From: Oxalobacteraceae bacterium
Lineage (GTDB): Bacteria; Pseudomonadota; Gammaproteobacteria; Burkholderiales; Burkholderiaceae_D
Direction: 5' to 3'
DNA length: 35,673 bases
Assembly: GCA_021768485.1 (NCBI GenBank)
Contig: JAIZVZ010000035.1
Coordinates: forward strand, 1-35,673
Shown here: in pieces, positions 15,437-24,555 of the stretch
Layout: the number at the start of each line of letters is the position of its first letter
Position numbering within the stretch: position 1 is the first letter of the stretch
Translations under genes and position numbers: made by a program
Notes under the pieces: generated by a model
Databases searched by the model: none
What the model saw: the letters and a program-made list of their open reading frames with translations, nothing else
Told to the model about the DNA's origin: nothing

Positions 15437-16846
15437 TCACGCTTCGCTGATACGCAGCCTGGAAATGCGGTCGAGCAGCCACGAGAGGGCGGCGGCGGCC
15501 ACGCTCAAGCCGAACACCAGGCCGATCCAGAAACCGGCCGCGCCCATCGGCGCCGACGGCCGCCATGCCAGCCATTGCGGCGCCAGGCCGAGGATGCAGC
15601 CGAGTGGAATGGAGACGCCCCAGAATGCCACCAGATGAATAATCATCGGCATGCGCGTGACTTTATAGCCGCGCACGGCCGAGGCGCCGGCCACCTGGGT
15701 TGCATCGGAGAGCTGGAACAGGGCGGCAAACAGCAGCAGATGCTGCGCCATTTCCTGCACTTGCAGGTCGGACGAATAGGCGGCCGCGATTTGCCGGCGA
15801 AACAGTACGATCAATAGTGCCGAGAAAACGGCAAACGAGAGCGACATGCCCATGCCGACCCAGCTGGCAAAGCGCGCCTGCACCGGATCGCGTTCGCCGA
15901 GGGCGCTGGCGACCCGCGTGATCAGTGCAATGCCGAAGCTCATCGGCACCATGAAGACCAGCGAGGAAAAATTGAGCGCGATCTGGTGCGCCGACATCGT
16001 CACCACGCCGAAGCGCGCCACCAGCAGGCCGACGCCGGCAAATGCGCTGACTTCGGCAAAATATGTCACGCCGATCGGCAGCCCGAGTTTGAGCATGGCG
16101 CCGATTTCCACGCGATTCGGCATCTCGAAGCGCGAGAACGGCGAAGTCGCGCGGTAGGCCGGCGCATGCCGGATCCACAACAGCATCGCCCCCAGCATCA
16201 GCCAGAGGCCCGAAGCGGTGGCCACTGCGCAGCCGACCGCGCCCAGTGGCGGCAAACCGCAGTGGCCATAGACCAGCAGCCAGTTGATCGCGATATTCCA
16301 CAGCAGGCCGCCGAGCGCGATCAGCATGATCGGTTTGGTTTGATGGACGCTCGTGCTGTAGGCATATAGCGCGCGGTAGGCGGCCAGCGCCGGTAGGCCG
16401 AGGCTGATGATGTGGATGAAGGTGGCGGCCTTGTCGCGCACCTCGTCATTGCCCTCGAGTCCGAGGTAATCGAGTATATGCACCATGGAATTGGTTGCAA
16501 GGCAGGCCAGTATGCCGATGCCAAAGCCGAGCCACAAGGCCTGGCGCACCAGGTGGGCAATCCGTTCATGCTGGCCGGCGCCGGCTTCGTGCGCCAGGAT
16601 CGAGTTCGATGCCATCATGATGCCGATCACGGTAACGATGACCATGGTCCAGACTGCCGTGCCAAGCGATACGGCGGCCAGATCCTGGGCGCTGGCATGG
16701 CCGGTCATGGCGACATCGGCCACGCCCATGCCGACGGTGGCCAGTTGGCCAACCAGCATTGGCCAGGCCAGTGTCCACAGGCTACAGGCTTCGAGGCGGA
16801 TCGCGGTCAGGCGGGAGGGCACGGCGGACGTCATTGTGTTGTGCAT
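15437..16846 (-). CDS. MATE-family multidrug exporter
   Basis: 469 residues with about twelve hydrophobic helices in two similar halves, the MATE layout. The first half opens LWTLAWPMLVGQLATVGMGVADVAMTGHAS and the second repeats it as LKLGLPIGVTYFAEVSAFAGVGLL, the typical pseudo-symmetry of NorM/MdtK proteins, which export cationic drugs and dyes with Na+ or H+. The gene converges on the GGDEF-EAL gene with 49 bp between stops. An alternative in-frame ATG lies four codons downstream; neither has a strong ribosome-binding site. Substrates are unknown. Confidence 0.92.
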   Translation of the reverse strand: MHNTMTSAVPSRLTAIRLEACSLWTLAWPMLVGQLATVGMGVADVAMTGHASAQDLAAVSLGTAVWTMVIVTVIGIMMASNSILAHEAGAGQHERIAHLVRQALWLGFGIGILACLATNSMVHILDYLGLEGNDEVRDKAATFIHIISLGLPALAAYRALYAYSTSVHQTKPIMLIALGGLLWNIAINWLLVYGHCGLPPLGAVGCAVATASGLWLMLGAMLLWIRHAPAYRATSPFSRFEMPNRVEIGAMLKLGLPIGVTYFAEVSAFAGVGLLVARFGVVTMSAHQIALNFSSLVFMVPMSFGIALITRVASALGERDPVQARFASWVGMGMSLSFAVFSALLIVLFRRQIAAAYSSDLQVQEMAQHLLLFAALFQLSDATQVAGASAVRGYKVTRMPMIIHLVAFWGVSIPLGCILGLAPQWLAWRPSAPMGAAGFWIGLVFGLSVAAAALSWLLDRISRLRISEA

Positions 16847-17254
16847 CGGAATTGATTAAATAGACAGAAAAACGACGGCAACGCCGCCGGGGCAGGCAGT
16901 ATACCTGCTATTTGCCCGGTTTTAAGGCTTGTTGTCGGATGATCTGCGGGCGCCAGGTCTGCGCTTGCCGCCCGCACCGGCCGGCGCGACGGCTTTTTTT
17001 AAAGGGATGACCGATGCGCAAGCCCGCGCAAGGAAAGCCATCGATAGAATATTGATGGTGCGCAAAGTTGCCGATGTGGCGATTGCGACAGTATTGTCCG
17101 GTCGTGCAAGCTGGTTTAATCTGTGACACTTGCGCCGGCTTGCTCTCATGAGGCAAACCGGCAGCGGCGCGAGCCGCGCAGCACCCGTGTGATCAGCAGT
17201 GAAAATAAGTGTAATCCAGAACAGTGCTTGGCCAACCAGGATCGGAACGCTCTT
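16847..17254. other. 408-bp divergent intergenic region
   Basis: It separates the MATE gene from the GMC oxidoreductase gene and should hold both promoters. Short frames on either strand (16929-17126 plus, 16908-17156 minus) lack ribosome-binding sites and family resemblance. No confident promoter, repeat or RNA was recognised. Confidence 0.5.
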
Positions 17255-18913
17255 ATGTATGATTACATCATTGTTGGTGCCGGCTCGGCCGGTTGTGTGC
17301 TGGCCAATCGTCTTTCGGCCGATCCCAGCATCAAGGTGTGCCTGCTGGAAGCGGGGCCGGTCGATAGCAATCCGCTGATTCGAGTTCCGATGGGCATCAT
17401 CTACATGATGATGAGTAAAAAGCTCAACTGGCAATATTTTACCGAGCCACAAGCCGCGCTCGAAGGACGCCGCCTGTTCTGGCCTCGAGGAAAGACTTTG
17501 GGCGGCAGCAGTGCCAGCAATGCCATGATTTATACGCGCGGTCATGCCGCCGACTACGATCACTGGGCCGCGCTTGGCAATTCCGGTTGGTCTTATGCCG
17601 ATTTGCTGCCGCTGTTCAAGCGGGCCGAGCATCATGAAACCGGCGCCGGCCCTTGGCACGGCACGGGCGGACCACTCAATGTCGCCAGCCTGCGCTCGCC
17701 CAATCTCCTGTCCGGAGTCTTCATCGCGGCGGCGCAGCAGGCAGGCTATTATCGCAATTTCGATTTCAACGGTGCCGTCCAGGAAGGCGTGGGCCACTAC
17801 GAATTGACGCAAAAAAATGGCGAACGCTGGAGCGTGGCCCGCGCCTATCTGCATCCGGTGTTGCGGCGTGCCAATCTGACGGTGATGACCGGAGTCCAGG
17901 TCACGCGGGTAATTCTCGACGGCAAGCGGGCGACCGGCGTCGCCTATGTGCAAAATGGCCAGCTGGCGACCCTGGCCGCGCGCGCCGAAGTCATTCTGGC
18001 CGGCGGCGCCATCAATTCGCCGCAGTTGCTGCTGTTGTCGGGCATCGGCCCGGAAATGGAGTTGGCGCGCCACCAGATTCCGGTGCGCCATGTTTTGCCT
18101 GGCGTCGGCCAGAACCTGCAAGACCATCTCGATGTCTTGATCGTCCATCACTGCCGCAAACCGGTTTCCCTGGGACTGTCATGGCGCACGCTGGCGGCGC
18201 AAGCCGGGCATCTGTATAACTATGTGCGCCACCGCCGCGGGCCGTTGACCACCAATTCGACCGAAGCCGGCGGTTTCGTCAAAAGTGCGCCGGCAGTCCT
18301 GCTGCCCGATCTGCAATTTCATTTCACGCCGGCCCGGCTCGATGGCCATGCCCGCAACTGGCGCAGCGCCGCCTTTACCTTGTTTGGCCATGGTTATGCC
18401 TTGCACGTCTGCCAATTGCGACCCAGGAGCCGCGGCGCAATCGGCCTGCACAGTGCCGATCCGCTGGCACCGGCCCGGATCGAACCGAATTATCTGTCGG
18501 ATCCGGCCGATTTGCCGCTGCTGGTGGCCGGCGTCAAGGCCGCGCGCGCCGTGCTGGCCGCGCGCGCCTTCGATGCCTATCGTGGCGCCGAGATTTTTCC
18601 TGGCGAAGCGCAGCAGAGCGACGAGCAAATCGTGCAATTCATCCGCCGCAAGGCCGAATCGATTTATCACCCGGTAGGCAGTTGCAAGATGGGCAGCGAC
18701 CCGATGGCGGTGGTCGATGCCACGCTCAGCGTCCACGGCATCGAGAGCTTGCGCGTGGCCGACGCTTCTATCATGCCGACCCTGATCGGCGGCAATACCA
18801 ATGCGCCAACCGTCGTGATTGCCGAAAAAGCCGCCGATCTGATCTTGCAAAGCCGCAGCCGCCGCCTGCTGGCGCACGATGCCTGGTCGGAAGGCGACGC
18901 CAGCTTGCGCTGA
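17255..18913 (+). CDS. GMC-family FAD-dependent alcohol/choline dehydrogenase
   Basis: 552 residues from the ATG at 17255, where the FAD-binding fold starts immediately (MYDYIIVGAGSAGCVLANRL); the frame runs open upstream but without family sequence. GMC signature 1 is seen in KTLGGSSASNAMIYTRG and signature 2 in GGAINSPQLLLLSGIGP. The catalytic pair falls at His472 (YHPVGSCKMG) and Asn516 (NTNAP). The enzyme should oxidise an alcohol to an aldehyde, passing electrons to the respiratory chain or oxygen. Choline dehydrogenase and alkanol dehydrogenase (AlkJ-type) are both in this group. It converges on an aldehyde dehydrogenase, 19 bp apart, which could take the aldehyde further, although opposite strands argue against one operon. 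No betaine-type regulator is nearby. Confidence 0.9.
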   Translation: MYDYIIVGAGSAGCVLANRLSADPSIKVCLLEAGPVDSNPLIRVPMGIIYMMMSKKLNWQYFTEPQAALEGRRLFWPRGKTLGGSSASNAMIYTRGHAADYDHWAALGNSGWSYADLLPLFKRAEHHETGAGPWHGTGGPLNVASLRSPNLLSGVFIAAAQQAGYYRNFDFNGAVQEGVGHYELTQKNGERWSVARAYLHPVLRRANLTVMTGVQVTRVILDGKRATGVAYVQNGQLATLAARAEVILAGGAINSPQLLLLSGIGPEMELARHQIPVRHVLPGVGQNLQDHLDVLIVHHCRKPVSLGLSWRTLAAQAGHLYNYVRHRRGPLTTNSTEAGGFVKSAPAVLLPDLQFHFTPARLDGHARNWRSAAFTLFGHGYALHVCQLRPRSRGAIGLHSADPLAPARIEPNYLSDPADLPLLVAGVKAARAVLAARAFDAYRGAEIFPGEAQQSDEQIVQFIRRKAESIYHPVGSCKMGSDPMAVVDATLSVHGIESLRVADASIMPTLIGGNTNAPTVVIAEKAADLILQSRSRRLLAHDAWSEGDASLR

Positions 18914-18919
18914 AACTGC

Positions 18920-18939
18920 GCCGTGCCGCCACTCACGGC
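18920..18939. terminator. Short hairpin between convergent genes
   Basis: GCCGTG at 18920-18925 pairs with CACGGC at 18934-18939 in the gap between the two converging stops, overlapping the end of the aldehyde dehydrogenase. There is no T-run, so termination is only a guess. Confidence 0.25.
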
Positions 18940-20363
18940 GGCTTCGGCATTTTCAGGAACAGTTCGGTGCGCCGTCCGTACGGCGGATACAGCCACGACA
19001 GCAAGCTCAGCGAGGCCTGCCGATAGACCGATTTGAAATGGCTGAAGGTGTCGAAGCCGGCTTCGCCATGATGGCATCCCATGCCCGAGGCGCCGACGCC
19101 GCCAAAGGGCAGGGCATCGGGGCCGACGTGCAGCAGGGTGCCGTTGACGGTGACGCCGCCCGACACTGTTTGCGCCAGTACCGGTGCAATGTTTTTCGGA
19201 TCGCTGTCGAATACATATAGCGCCAGCGGCCTGGGGCGCGCATTGATATAGGCGATCGCCTCGGACAATTGTTCGTAGACGACGAGCGGCAGGATCGGCC
19301 CGAACAATTCTTCCTGCAAGGCCCGGCTGTCGCTGGCCAGATCGCTCAGCGCCAGTGGGGCAAAGCGGCGCCGGCTGGCATCGCTGCCTGCGGCCGACAG
19401 CGGCCAGGCCTTGCCGCCGCGCGCCAGGGCATCGTCGACAATGGCCTGCAGGCGCGCAAAGTGATGATCCGAAATAATGCTGGTATAGTCGTCGGTACTG
19501 GCCAGCGCCGGATAAAAGCGCTGTACGGCTTGCTCTGCGCAGGCGATGAATTGCGCCAGCTGTGCGCGCGGCAGCAACACGTAATCGGGCGCGATGCAGG
19601 TCTGGCCGGCATTAAAGGTCTTGCCGATGACGATGCGCTCGACCGCCCGCGCAAAATCGGCGCCGCCGCTTAGTCCGGGGCCGAGAATGACGGGCGATTT
19701 TCCGCCCAGTTCCAGCGTTACCGGCGTCAGGTTGTCGCTGGCCGCGCGCATGACATGATGGCCGACCGCGGTCGAACCGGTAAACAGCAAATGATCGAAG
19801 GGCAGGGCGCAAAACTGGCGCGCGGTGTCGGCGTCGCCGTTGACGATGGCCAGTTCGTCCGGCGCGAAATAGCGCGCAGCCAGTTCGGCCAGCAGCAGGC
19901 CGAAGCGCGGCGTCAGTTCCGACAATTTCACCATGACCCGGTTGCCGGCGGCCAGCGCCGAATTGACGGGCCCCAGCGACAGGTCCAGCGGATAGTTCCA
20001 CGGGACGACGATGCCGACCACGCCCAATGCCTGCGGCAGGCGATAGGCGCGGCCGGGCCAGAATTTGTAGCCGGCACGCACGCGCCGGGCCCGCATCCAG
20101 TGCCGGCCATGGCGCAGCGAATGCGCGATGCCGTCTAGTACATGATTGATCTCGAGTAGTTCGGTTTCATGCCGCGAGCGCGAGCCGAAGTCGTCGCTGA
20201 TCGCGCTCGCGATTGCGGCCCGGTTTTCGCTCACCAGCGCCCGCAGCCGTTGCAGGCGATCGGCCCGCAGCGGCCATGAGGCCGGCAGGCCGGAACGCGA
20301 TTTTTCTCGCTGCAGTTCAAAGGTGCGCGGCAAGCTCATGGTGTGATCGGCAGTCTGGTTCAT
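18933..20363 (-). CDS. Aldehyde dehydrogenase, coniferyl-aldehyde/class 3 type
   Basis: 476 residues. GAGGACC precedes the ATG at 20363; the frame is open further upstream but without family sequence. The short class-3-like layout (no N-terminal extension) with VVPWNYPLDLSLGPVNSALAAGNRV, catalytic Glu218 in LELGGKSPV and nucleophile Cys256 in NAGQTCIAPDYVL points to the coniferyl aldehyde dehydrogenase group. LPFGGVGASGMGCHHGEAGFDTFSH and the late hydrophobic LLSWLYPPYG tail are also typical. It oxidises hydrophobic or aromatic aldehydes to acids with NAD(P). The neighbouring alcohol dehydrogenase of the GMC family gives a plausible two-step alcohol-to-acid route; this is inference. Confidence 0.92.
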   Translation of the reverse strand: MNQTADHTMSLPRTFELQREKSRSGLPASWPLRADRLQRLRALVSENRAAIASAISDDFGSRSRHETELLEINHVLDGIAHSLRHGRHWMRARRVRAGYKFWPGRAYRLPQALGVVGIVVPWNYPLDLSLGPVNSALAAGNRVMVKLSELTPRFGLLLAELAARYFAPDELAIVNGDADTARQFCALPFDHLLFTGSTAVGHHVMRAASDNLTPVTLELGGKSPVILGPGLSGGADFARAVERIVIGKTFNAGQTCIAPDYVLLPRAQLAQFIACAEQAVQRFYPALASTDDYTSIISDHHFARLQAIVDDALARGGKAWPLSAAGSDASRRRFAPLALSDLASDSRALQEELFGPILPLVVYEQLSEAIAYINARPRPLALYVFDSDPKNIAPVLAQTVSGGVTVNGTLLHVGPDALPFGGVGASGMGCHHGEAGFDTFSHFKSVYRQASLSLLSWLYPPYGRRTELFLKMPKPP

Positions 20364-20564
20364 TGCAGGTCCTCGCTTGAATGGCACGGAAAGACAGGGT
20401 AAGCCGATTATACCGGTCCGCTTTGGCTTGTGCGAAATGATGCCCCGCCCGCCGTTGCCCGCCTTGCGCCACATGCCGCCTGCCCGATACGCGCGGCGCG
20501 GTACGGTGCGGGGCGGTGCGGTTTCCTGCGCCGGCGCCCTGACACTGCGGGGCCGACATTCCCC

Positions 20565-20570
20565 TATAAT
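20565..20570 (+). promoter_or_regulatory. -10 element for the MFS gene
   Basis: A consensus TATAAT lies 35 nt before the ATG at 20605. The best upstream -35-like element is CTGACA (20539-20544), which is spaced too far (20 nt), so only the -10 is proposed. Confidence 0.4.
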
Positions 20571-20604
20571 GGCGCTCTGCCGAATCTCACTTTTTTGGGG
20601 CCTT

Positions 20605-21819
20605 ATGCCATTGACCGCTTCATCCGACGATAACGCCGTTTCCGAGAGCGCGCTGTCGCCGCGCCTGATGGCCATCCTGGCGCTGGCCTGCGGCCTGATT
20701 GTCGCCAACATCTATTATGCGCAGCCGCTGGTCGGCCCGATCAGCGCCGCCCTCGGTCTGCCGGTCGCGGCGGCCGGGCTGATCGTGACCATGACCCAGC
20801 TTGGTTACGGCGCCGGCCTGCTGCTGGTTGTGCCGCTCGGCGACTTGTTCGAAAACCGGCGCCTGATTCTGTGCGTGACGGCGATCTGCACCCTGGCCCT
20901 GGCCGCGGCGGCATTGTCGACCCATGCCGCGCCGTTTCTGCTGGCTTCTTTACTCATCGGCATCGGTTCGGTATCGGTGCAGATTCTGGTGCCGTTTGCC
21001 GCCCATCTGGCGCCCGAAGCGGTGCGCGGGCGGGTGGTCGGCAATGTGATGGGCGGCCTGATGCTGGGCATTATGCTGGCGCGGCCGGCGGCCAGTTTTT
21101 TGACGGCCCTCTGGTGCTGGCAGGCGATATTCGTTTTGTCGGCGCTGCTGATGGTCGCCCTCTCGCTCGTGCTGGCGAAGACGCTGCCGCGCCGCGAGCC
21201 GACGGCCACGCTCGCTTATGGCGGCCTGCTGCTGTCGATGGCGCATCTGGCCCGGACCACGCCGGTGCTGCGCCGGCGCTCCTTGTATCAAGCCTGCCTG
21301 TTCGGTGCTTTCAGCCTGTTCTGGACCACCACGCCGCTGCTGTTGGCCGGCGTATTTCATCTGTCGCAGGCCGGCATTGCATTGTTTGCGCTGGCCGGCG
21401 TGGCCGGCGCAGTGGCGGCGCCGGTTGCCGGCCGCCTGGCTGATCGCGGCTGGAGCAGGCCGGCGAGCGGCCTGGCGATTGGCTGCGTGGCCGCGGCATT
21501 TTTGCTGACGCATCTGGTGCCGGGCGGTTCGAAGCTGGCGCTGGCCATGCTGGTGCTGGCGGCCATCGTCCTCGATTTCGGCGTCTCCGCCAGCCTGGTG
21601 CTGGGGCAGCGCGCCATTTATGCGCTGGGCGCCGAAACGCGCGGTCGTTTGACCGGCGTGTATATGGCCACTTTTTTTGTCGGCGGCGCGCTCGGTTCTG
21701 CCTTCGGCGCCTGGGCGTATGCCAGGGGCGGCTGGACGCTGGCTTCGTGGGGCGGACTGGCGCTGCCGGCGCTGGCGCTGCTGTATTATTGCGGCGAATT
21801 TCGCCGGCGTCGGGCCTGA
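20605..21819 (+). CDS. Major facilitator superfamily exporter
   Basis: 404 residues and about twelve hydrophobic helices in two halves. The start at 20605 follows a TTTTGGGG stretch and the TATAAT element; a longer frame to 20377 would run through the promoter and is rejected. The region after helix 2 carries GDLFENRRLILC, the MFS loop 2-3 motif (GDxxxxRR). NIYYAQPLVGPISAALGLP after helix 1 is typical of the YnfM/arabinose-efflux-like DHA group, which exports sugars or drugs with H+. The substrate is unknown. It is divergent from the aldehyde dehydrogenase, 241 bp apart, and converges with ahpF. Confidence 0.9.
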   Translation: MPLTASSDDNAVSESALSPRLMAILALACGLIVANIYYAQPLVGPISAALGLPVAAAGLIVTMTQLGYGAGLLLVVPLGDLFENRRLILCVTAICTLALAAAALSTHAAPFLLASLLIGIGSVSVQILVPFAAHLAPEAVRGRVVGNVMGGLMLGIMLARPAASFLTALWCWQAIFVLSALLMVALSLVLAKTLPRREPTATLAYGGLLLSMAHLARTTPVLRRRSLYQACLFGAFSLFWTTTPLLLAGVFHLSQAGIALFALAGVAGAVAAPVAGRLADRGWSRPASGLAIGCVAAAFLLTHLVPGGSKLALAMLVLAAIVLDFGVSASLVLGQRAIYALGAETRGRLTGVYMATFFVGGALGSAFGAWAYARGGWTLASWGGLALPALALLYYCGEFRRRRA

Positions 21820-21890
21820 AGCGCTGCTGCCGCCCGCGCGGCGTGGCGACACCGGTTATATATCGATTTTTGCGTGCATTGTCGACGGCG

Positions 21891-21922
21891 AAAAAAGAGC
21901 CCGGCCTTTGACGGTCGGGCTC
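21891..21922 (-). terminator. Intrinsic terminator of ahpC-ahpF
   Basis: On the minus strand a perfect 7-bp stem (GAGCCCG / CGGGCTC at 21916-21922 and 21897-21903) is followed directly by six T. It lies 58 nt past the ahpF stop. Confidence 0.85.
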
Positions 21923-21979
21923 AAGCTTGCTCTGATGGGGGATGGCTGAGGCCGTGGCGGCCGTCCTTGTGTTGCAGCC

Positions 21980-23578
21980 TCAGGCGGTAACCGCGACCTC
22001 GGCCTGCGGCGCTTCGCTGTCGGCGTCGTCGAACGAGGTGCGGATCAAATGGTCGAACGCGCTCAGCGATGCCTTGGCGCCTTCGCCGACGGCGATCACA
22101 ATCTGCTTGTAAGGCACGGTGGTGACGTCGCCGGCGGCAAATACGCCGGGAATCGAGGTCTGACCCTTGGCATCGATTTCGATTTCGCCGCGGCGCGACA
22201 GGGCGACCGTGCCTTTCAGCCATTCGGTATTGGGCACCAGTCCGATTTGCACGAACACCCCTTCCAGCTCGAGCTTGACGCTGGCCTCGGTGTTGCGGTC
22301 GGTGTAGCTCAAGGCATTGACCTTGCTGCCGTCGCCATGGATTTCGCTGGTCTTGGCCGATTTGATGACGGTGACATTGGGCAGGCTATGCAGTTTGCGC
22401 TGCAAGACCGCATCGGCGCGCAAGGCGTGGTCGTATTCGATCAGCGTCACATGCGAGACGATGCCGGCGAGGTCGATCGCCGCTTCGACGCCCGAATTGC
22501 CGCCGCCGATCACTGCCACCCGCTTGCCCTTGAATAGCGGGCCATCGCAGTGCGGACAGTAGGCAACACCGTGGTTGCGGTATTGCTGTTCGCCGGGGAC
22601 GTTGATTTCCCTCCAGCGCGCGCCGGTCGCCAGGATCACGGTCTTGCTGCGCAGGACGGCACCGCCGGCGGTCTCGATCTCGATGATCTTGCCCGGTTTG
22701 AGGATGGCGGCGCGCTGCATGTTCATGATGTCGACTTCATATTCCTTGACGTGCTGCTCGAGGGCGGCGGCAAAATGCGGGCCGTCCGTTTCCCTGACCG
22801 AGACAAAATTTTCGATGGCCAGCGTGTCGAGCACCTGGCCGCCGAAACGCTCGGCCAGCACGCCGGTGCGGATGCCCTTGCGCGCGGCATAGATGGCCGC
22901 CGCCGCGCCGGCCGGCCCGCCGCCGACGATCAGCACGTCGAACACGTCTTTCTTGCTCAGTTCCGTGGCCTGGCGGGCGCCGGCGCCGCTGTCTAGCTTG
23001 GCGAGAATTTCTTCGACGCCGGTGCGGCCCTGGCCGAACACTTCGCCGTTCATATAGGTGGTCGGCACAGCCATGATGTGGCGCGCTTCGACTTCATCCT
23101 GGAACAGGGCGCCGTCAATCGTCACGCTCTGGATGCGTGGATTGATGATCGACATCAGGTTCAGCGCCTGCACCACTTCCGGACAATTCTGGCAGGTCAG
23201 CGAGATATAGGTCTCGAAACGGTAGTCGCCCTCGAGATTGCGGATCTGTTCGATCACGGCCGGCTCGAGCTTGGACGGATGGCCGCCCACTTGCAGCAGC
23301 GCCAGTACCAGCGAGGTGAATTCATGGCCCATCGGGATGCCGGCAAAGCGTACGCCGACATCGCTGCCGACGCGGTTGATCGAAAACGAGGGCTTGCGCT
23401 CGCTGTCGTCGCTGCGTTCGACCAGTGTGATTTTTTCGCTCAACAGGACGATGTCCTGGAGCATGGCTTGCAGTTCACGCGACTTGTCGCTGTCATCGAG
23501 AGAGGCGACGATCTCAATCGGCTGAACGACCTTTTCCAGATAGGCTTTTAATTGTGATTTGAGGGTGGCGTCTAACAT
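21980..23578 (-). CDS. ahpF: Alkyl hydroperoxide reductase subunit F
   Basis: 532 residues. The N-terminal double thioredoxin-fold domain carries CQNC (Cys129/Cys132); FAD binding is at GGGPAG (219-224); the thioredoxin-reductase-type redox centre is CPHC (Cys341/Cys344); NAD(P)H binding is GGGNSG just after; [13 protein letters not shown] closes the FAD site. It passes electrons from NADH through FAD and both disulfides to AhpC. AACAAGGACC precedes the ATG. It follows ahpC on the same strand after 69 nt that hold a hairpin, and ends at a strong terminator. Codon use is ordinary for the neighbourhood, unlike ahpC. Confidence 0.97.
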   Translation of the reverse strand: MLDATLKSQLKAYLEKVVQPIEIVASLDDSDKSRELQAMLQDIVLLSEKITLVERSDDSERKPSFSINRVGSDVGVRFAGIPMGHEFTSLVLALLQVGGHPSKLEPAVIEQIRNLEGDYRFETYISLTCQNCPEVVQALNLMSIINPRIQSVTIDGALFQDEVEARHIMAVPTTYMNGEVFGQGRTGVEEILAKLDSGAGARQATELSKKDVFDVLIVGGGPAGAAAAIYAARKGIRTGVLAERFGGQVLDTLAIENFVSVRETDGPHFAAALEQHVKEYEVDIMNMQRAAILKPGKIIEIETAGGAVLRSKTVILATGARWREINVPGEQQYRNHGVAYCPHCDGPLFKGKRVAVIGGGNSGVEAAIDLAGIVSHVTLIEYDHALRADAVLQRKLHSLPNVTVIKSAKTSEIHGDGSKVNALSYTDRNTEASVKLELEGVFVQIGLVPNTEWLKGTVALSRRGEIEIDAKGQTSIPGVFAAGDVTTVPYKQIVIAVGEGAKASLSAFDHLIRTSFDDADSEAPQAEVAVTA

Positions 23579-23608
23579 GATAGCGGGTCCTTGTTATTTT
23601 GTAGGGAC

Positions 23609-23633
23609 GCGGCCCCGCACGATTGCGGGCCGC
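23609..23633 (-). promoter_or_regulatory. Hairpin between ahpC and ahpF
   Basis: GCGGCCCCGC (23609-23618) pairs with GCGGGCCGC (23625-23633) with a single bulged C and a 6-nt loop. There is no T-run on the ahpF side, so full termination is unlikely. It may protect the ahpC message 3' end or reduce read-through into ahpF. Confidence 0.55.
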
Positions 23634-23647
23634 ATCATTGTTACGAT

Positions 23648-24211
23648 TTAGATCTTGCCGACCAGGTCCAGCGATGGCGTCAGGGTGGCGGCGCCTTCGG
23701 TCCATTTGGCAGGGCAGACTTCGCCTGGGTGGGAGGCGACATACTGCGCCGCTTTGACTTTGCGCAGCAATTCGGACGCATCGCGGCCGATGCCGTTGTC
23801 ATGCACTTCCATGACCTTGATAAAGCCTTCTGGATTGATGACGAAGGTGCCGCGCAGTGCCAGGCCTTCTTCTTCGATCAGGACTTCGAAATTGCGTGCC
23901 AGCAGGGCGGTCGGGTCGCCGATCAATGCGTATTGCACTTTCTTGATGGCGTCAGAGGTGTCGTGCCAAGCTTTGTGGGCGAAATGGGTGTCGGTCGAAA
24001 TGCCGTAGACATCGACGCCCAGCTTCTGGAATTCGGCGTAATGGTCAGCCAGGTCTTCGAGCTCGGTCGGGCAGACAAAGGTGAAATCGGCTGGATAAAA
24101 GACGAATACCGACCATTTGCCTTTCAATGTTTCGTCGCTAACTTCAATGAACTTGCCGTTTTGGTAGGCGTTGGCTTTGAATGGTTTGACTTGTGTGTTG
24201 ATCAGAGACAT
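23648..24211 (-). CDS. ahpC: Alkyl hydroperoxide reductase subunit C (typical 2-Cys peroxiredoxin)
   Basis: 187 residues, the standard AhpC length. Peroxidatic Cys47 lies in FTFVCPTE and resolving Cys166 in GEVCPAKW. It reduces H2O2 and organic peroxides as a decamer and is recycled by AhpF. Sequence [27 protein letters not shown] also shows the C-terminal helix of peroxide-sensitive forms. The gene uses CCA, ACA, CAA and GTT codons far more than its neighbours, a bias it shares with oxc in this window and which I read as a mark of high expression. The promoter region contains a candidate OxyR site. Confidence 0.98.
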   Translation of the reverse strand: MSLINTQVKPFKANAYQNGKFIEVSDETLKGKWSVFVFYPADFTFVCPTELEDLADHYAEFQKLGVDVYGISTDTHFAHKAWHDTSDAIKKVQYALIGDPTALLARNFEVLIEEEGLALRGTFVINPEGFIKVMEVHDNGIGRDASELLRKVKAAQYVASHPGEVCPAKWTEGAATLTPSLDLVGKI

Positions 24212-24255
24212 GGTGGTTTCCTTTTTTCGGGTTGGTTGTAATTGACTACGGAATC

Positions 24256-24284
24256 AGTGTAAGTCCTTTCGATTCATTTGGAAA
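24256..24284 (-). promoter_or_regulatory. ahpC promoter, weak -35
   Basis: On the minus strand TTTCCA (24279-24284) and TACACT (24256-24261) are separated by 17 nt. The poor -35 directly abuts the OxyR-like site, as expected for an activator-dependent promoter. Confidence 0.5.
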
Positions 24285-24321
24285 ATTGATCTTAATAATT
24301 GTATTGATACATTTTGACTAT
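24285..24321 (-). promoter_or_regulatory. Candidate OxyR binding site
   Basis: Read on the minus strand: ATAGTCAAAATGTAT, 7 nt, ATTATTAAGATCAAT. Against the OxyR pattern ATAGnTnnnAnCTAT repeated at 7-nt spacing, the half-sites match 8 and 7 of 10 fixed positions. It sits immediately upstream of the ahpC -35, the location used by OxyR at peroxide genes. Confidence 0.55.
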
Positions 24322-24555
24322 AATGCAATTCCTGTGCGGCAAGCGGCGCTGTCCCGGCACCGTTTGCGCCGTGCGCGGACGTCATCCGAGCGCGTCCGGT
24401 GCTTGTCAGCATAGCCTGATTGGCCTGTCATTGGTATTTATTTGAGCGCGGCCTTGCGCTCCTTGTTGCGCCGCAAATGGGGCGTGCAAGCCCCGTGGCG
24501 CGAGAATGAGGCGGGCCGCCGCCCGCCGGCGGCCCTGCTTGGCGGGGCCGGTCGC
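24322..24555. other. Spacer between the yqhD-like gene and ahpC promoter
   Basis: No credible gene. A hairpin with a perfect 8-bp stem, GGGCCGCC (24513-24520) and GGCGGCCC (24528-24535), lies 20 nt past the yqhD-like stop but has no T-run. Confidence 0.4.

Noticed and set aside
16922-18151. 409-codon minus-strand frame under the GMC gene
   Set aside because: Antisense to a well-supported enzyme with full GMC motifs; no ribosome-binding site or recognisable domain.
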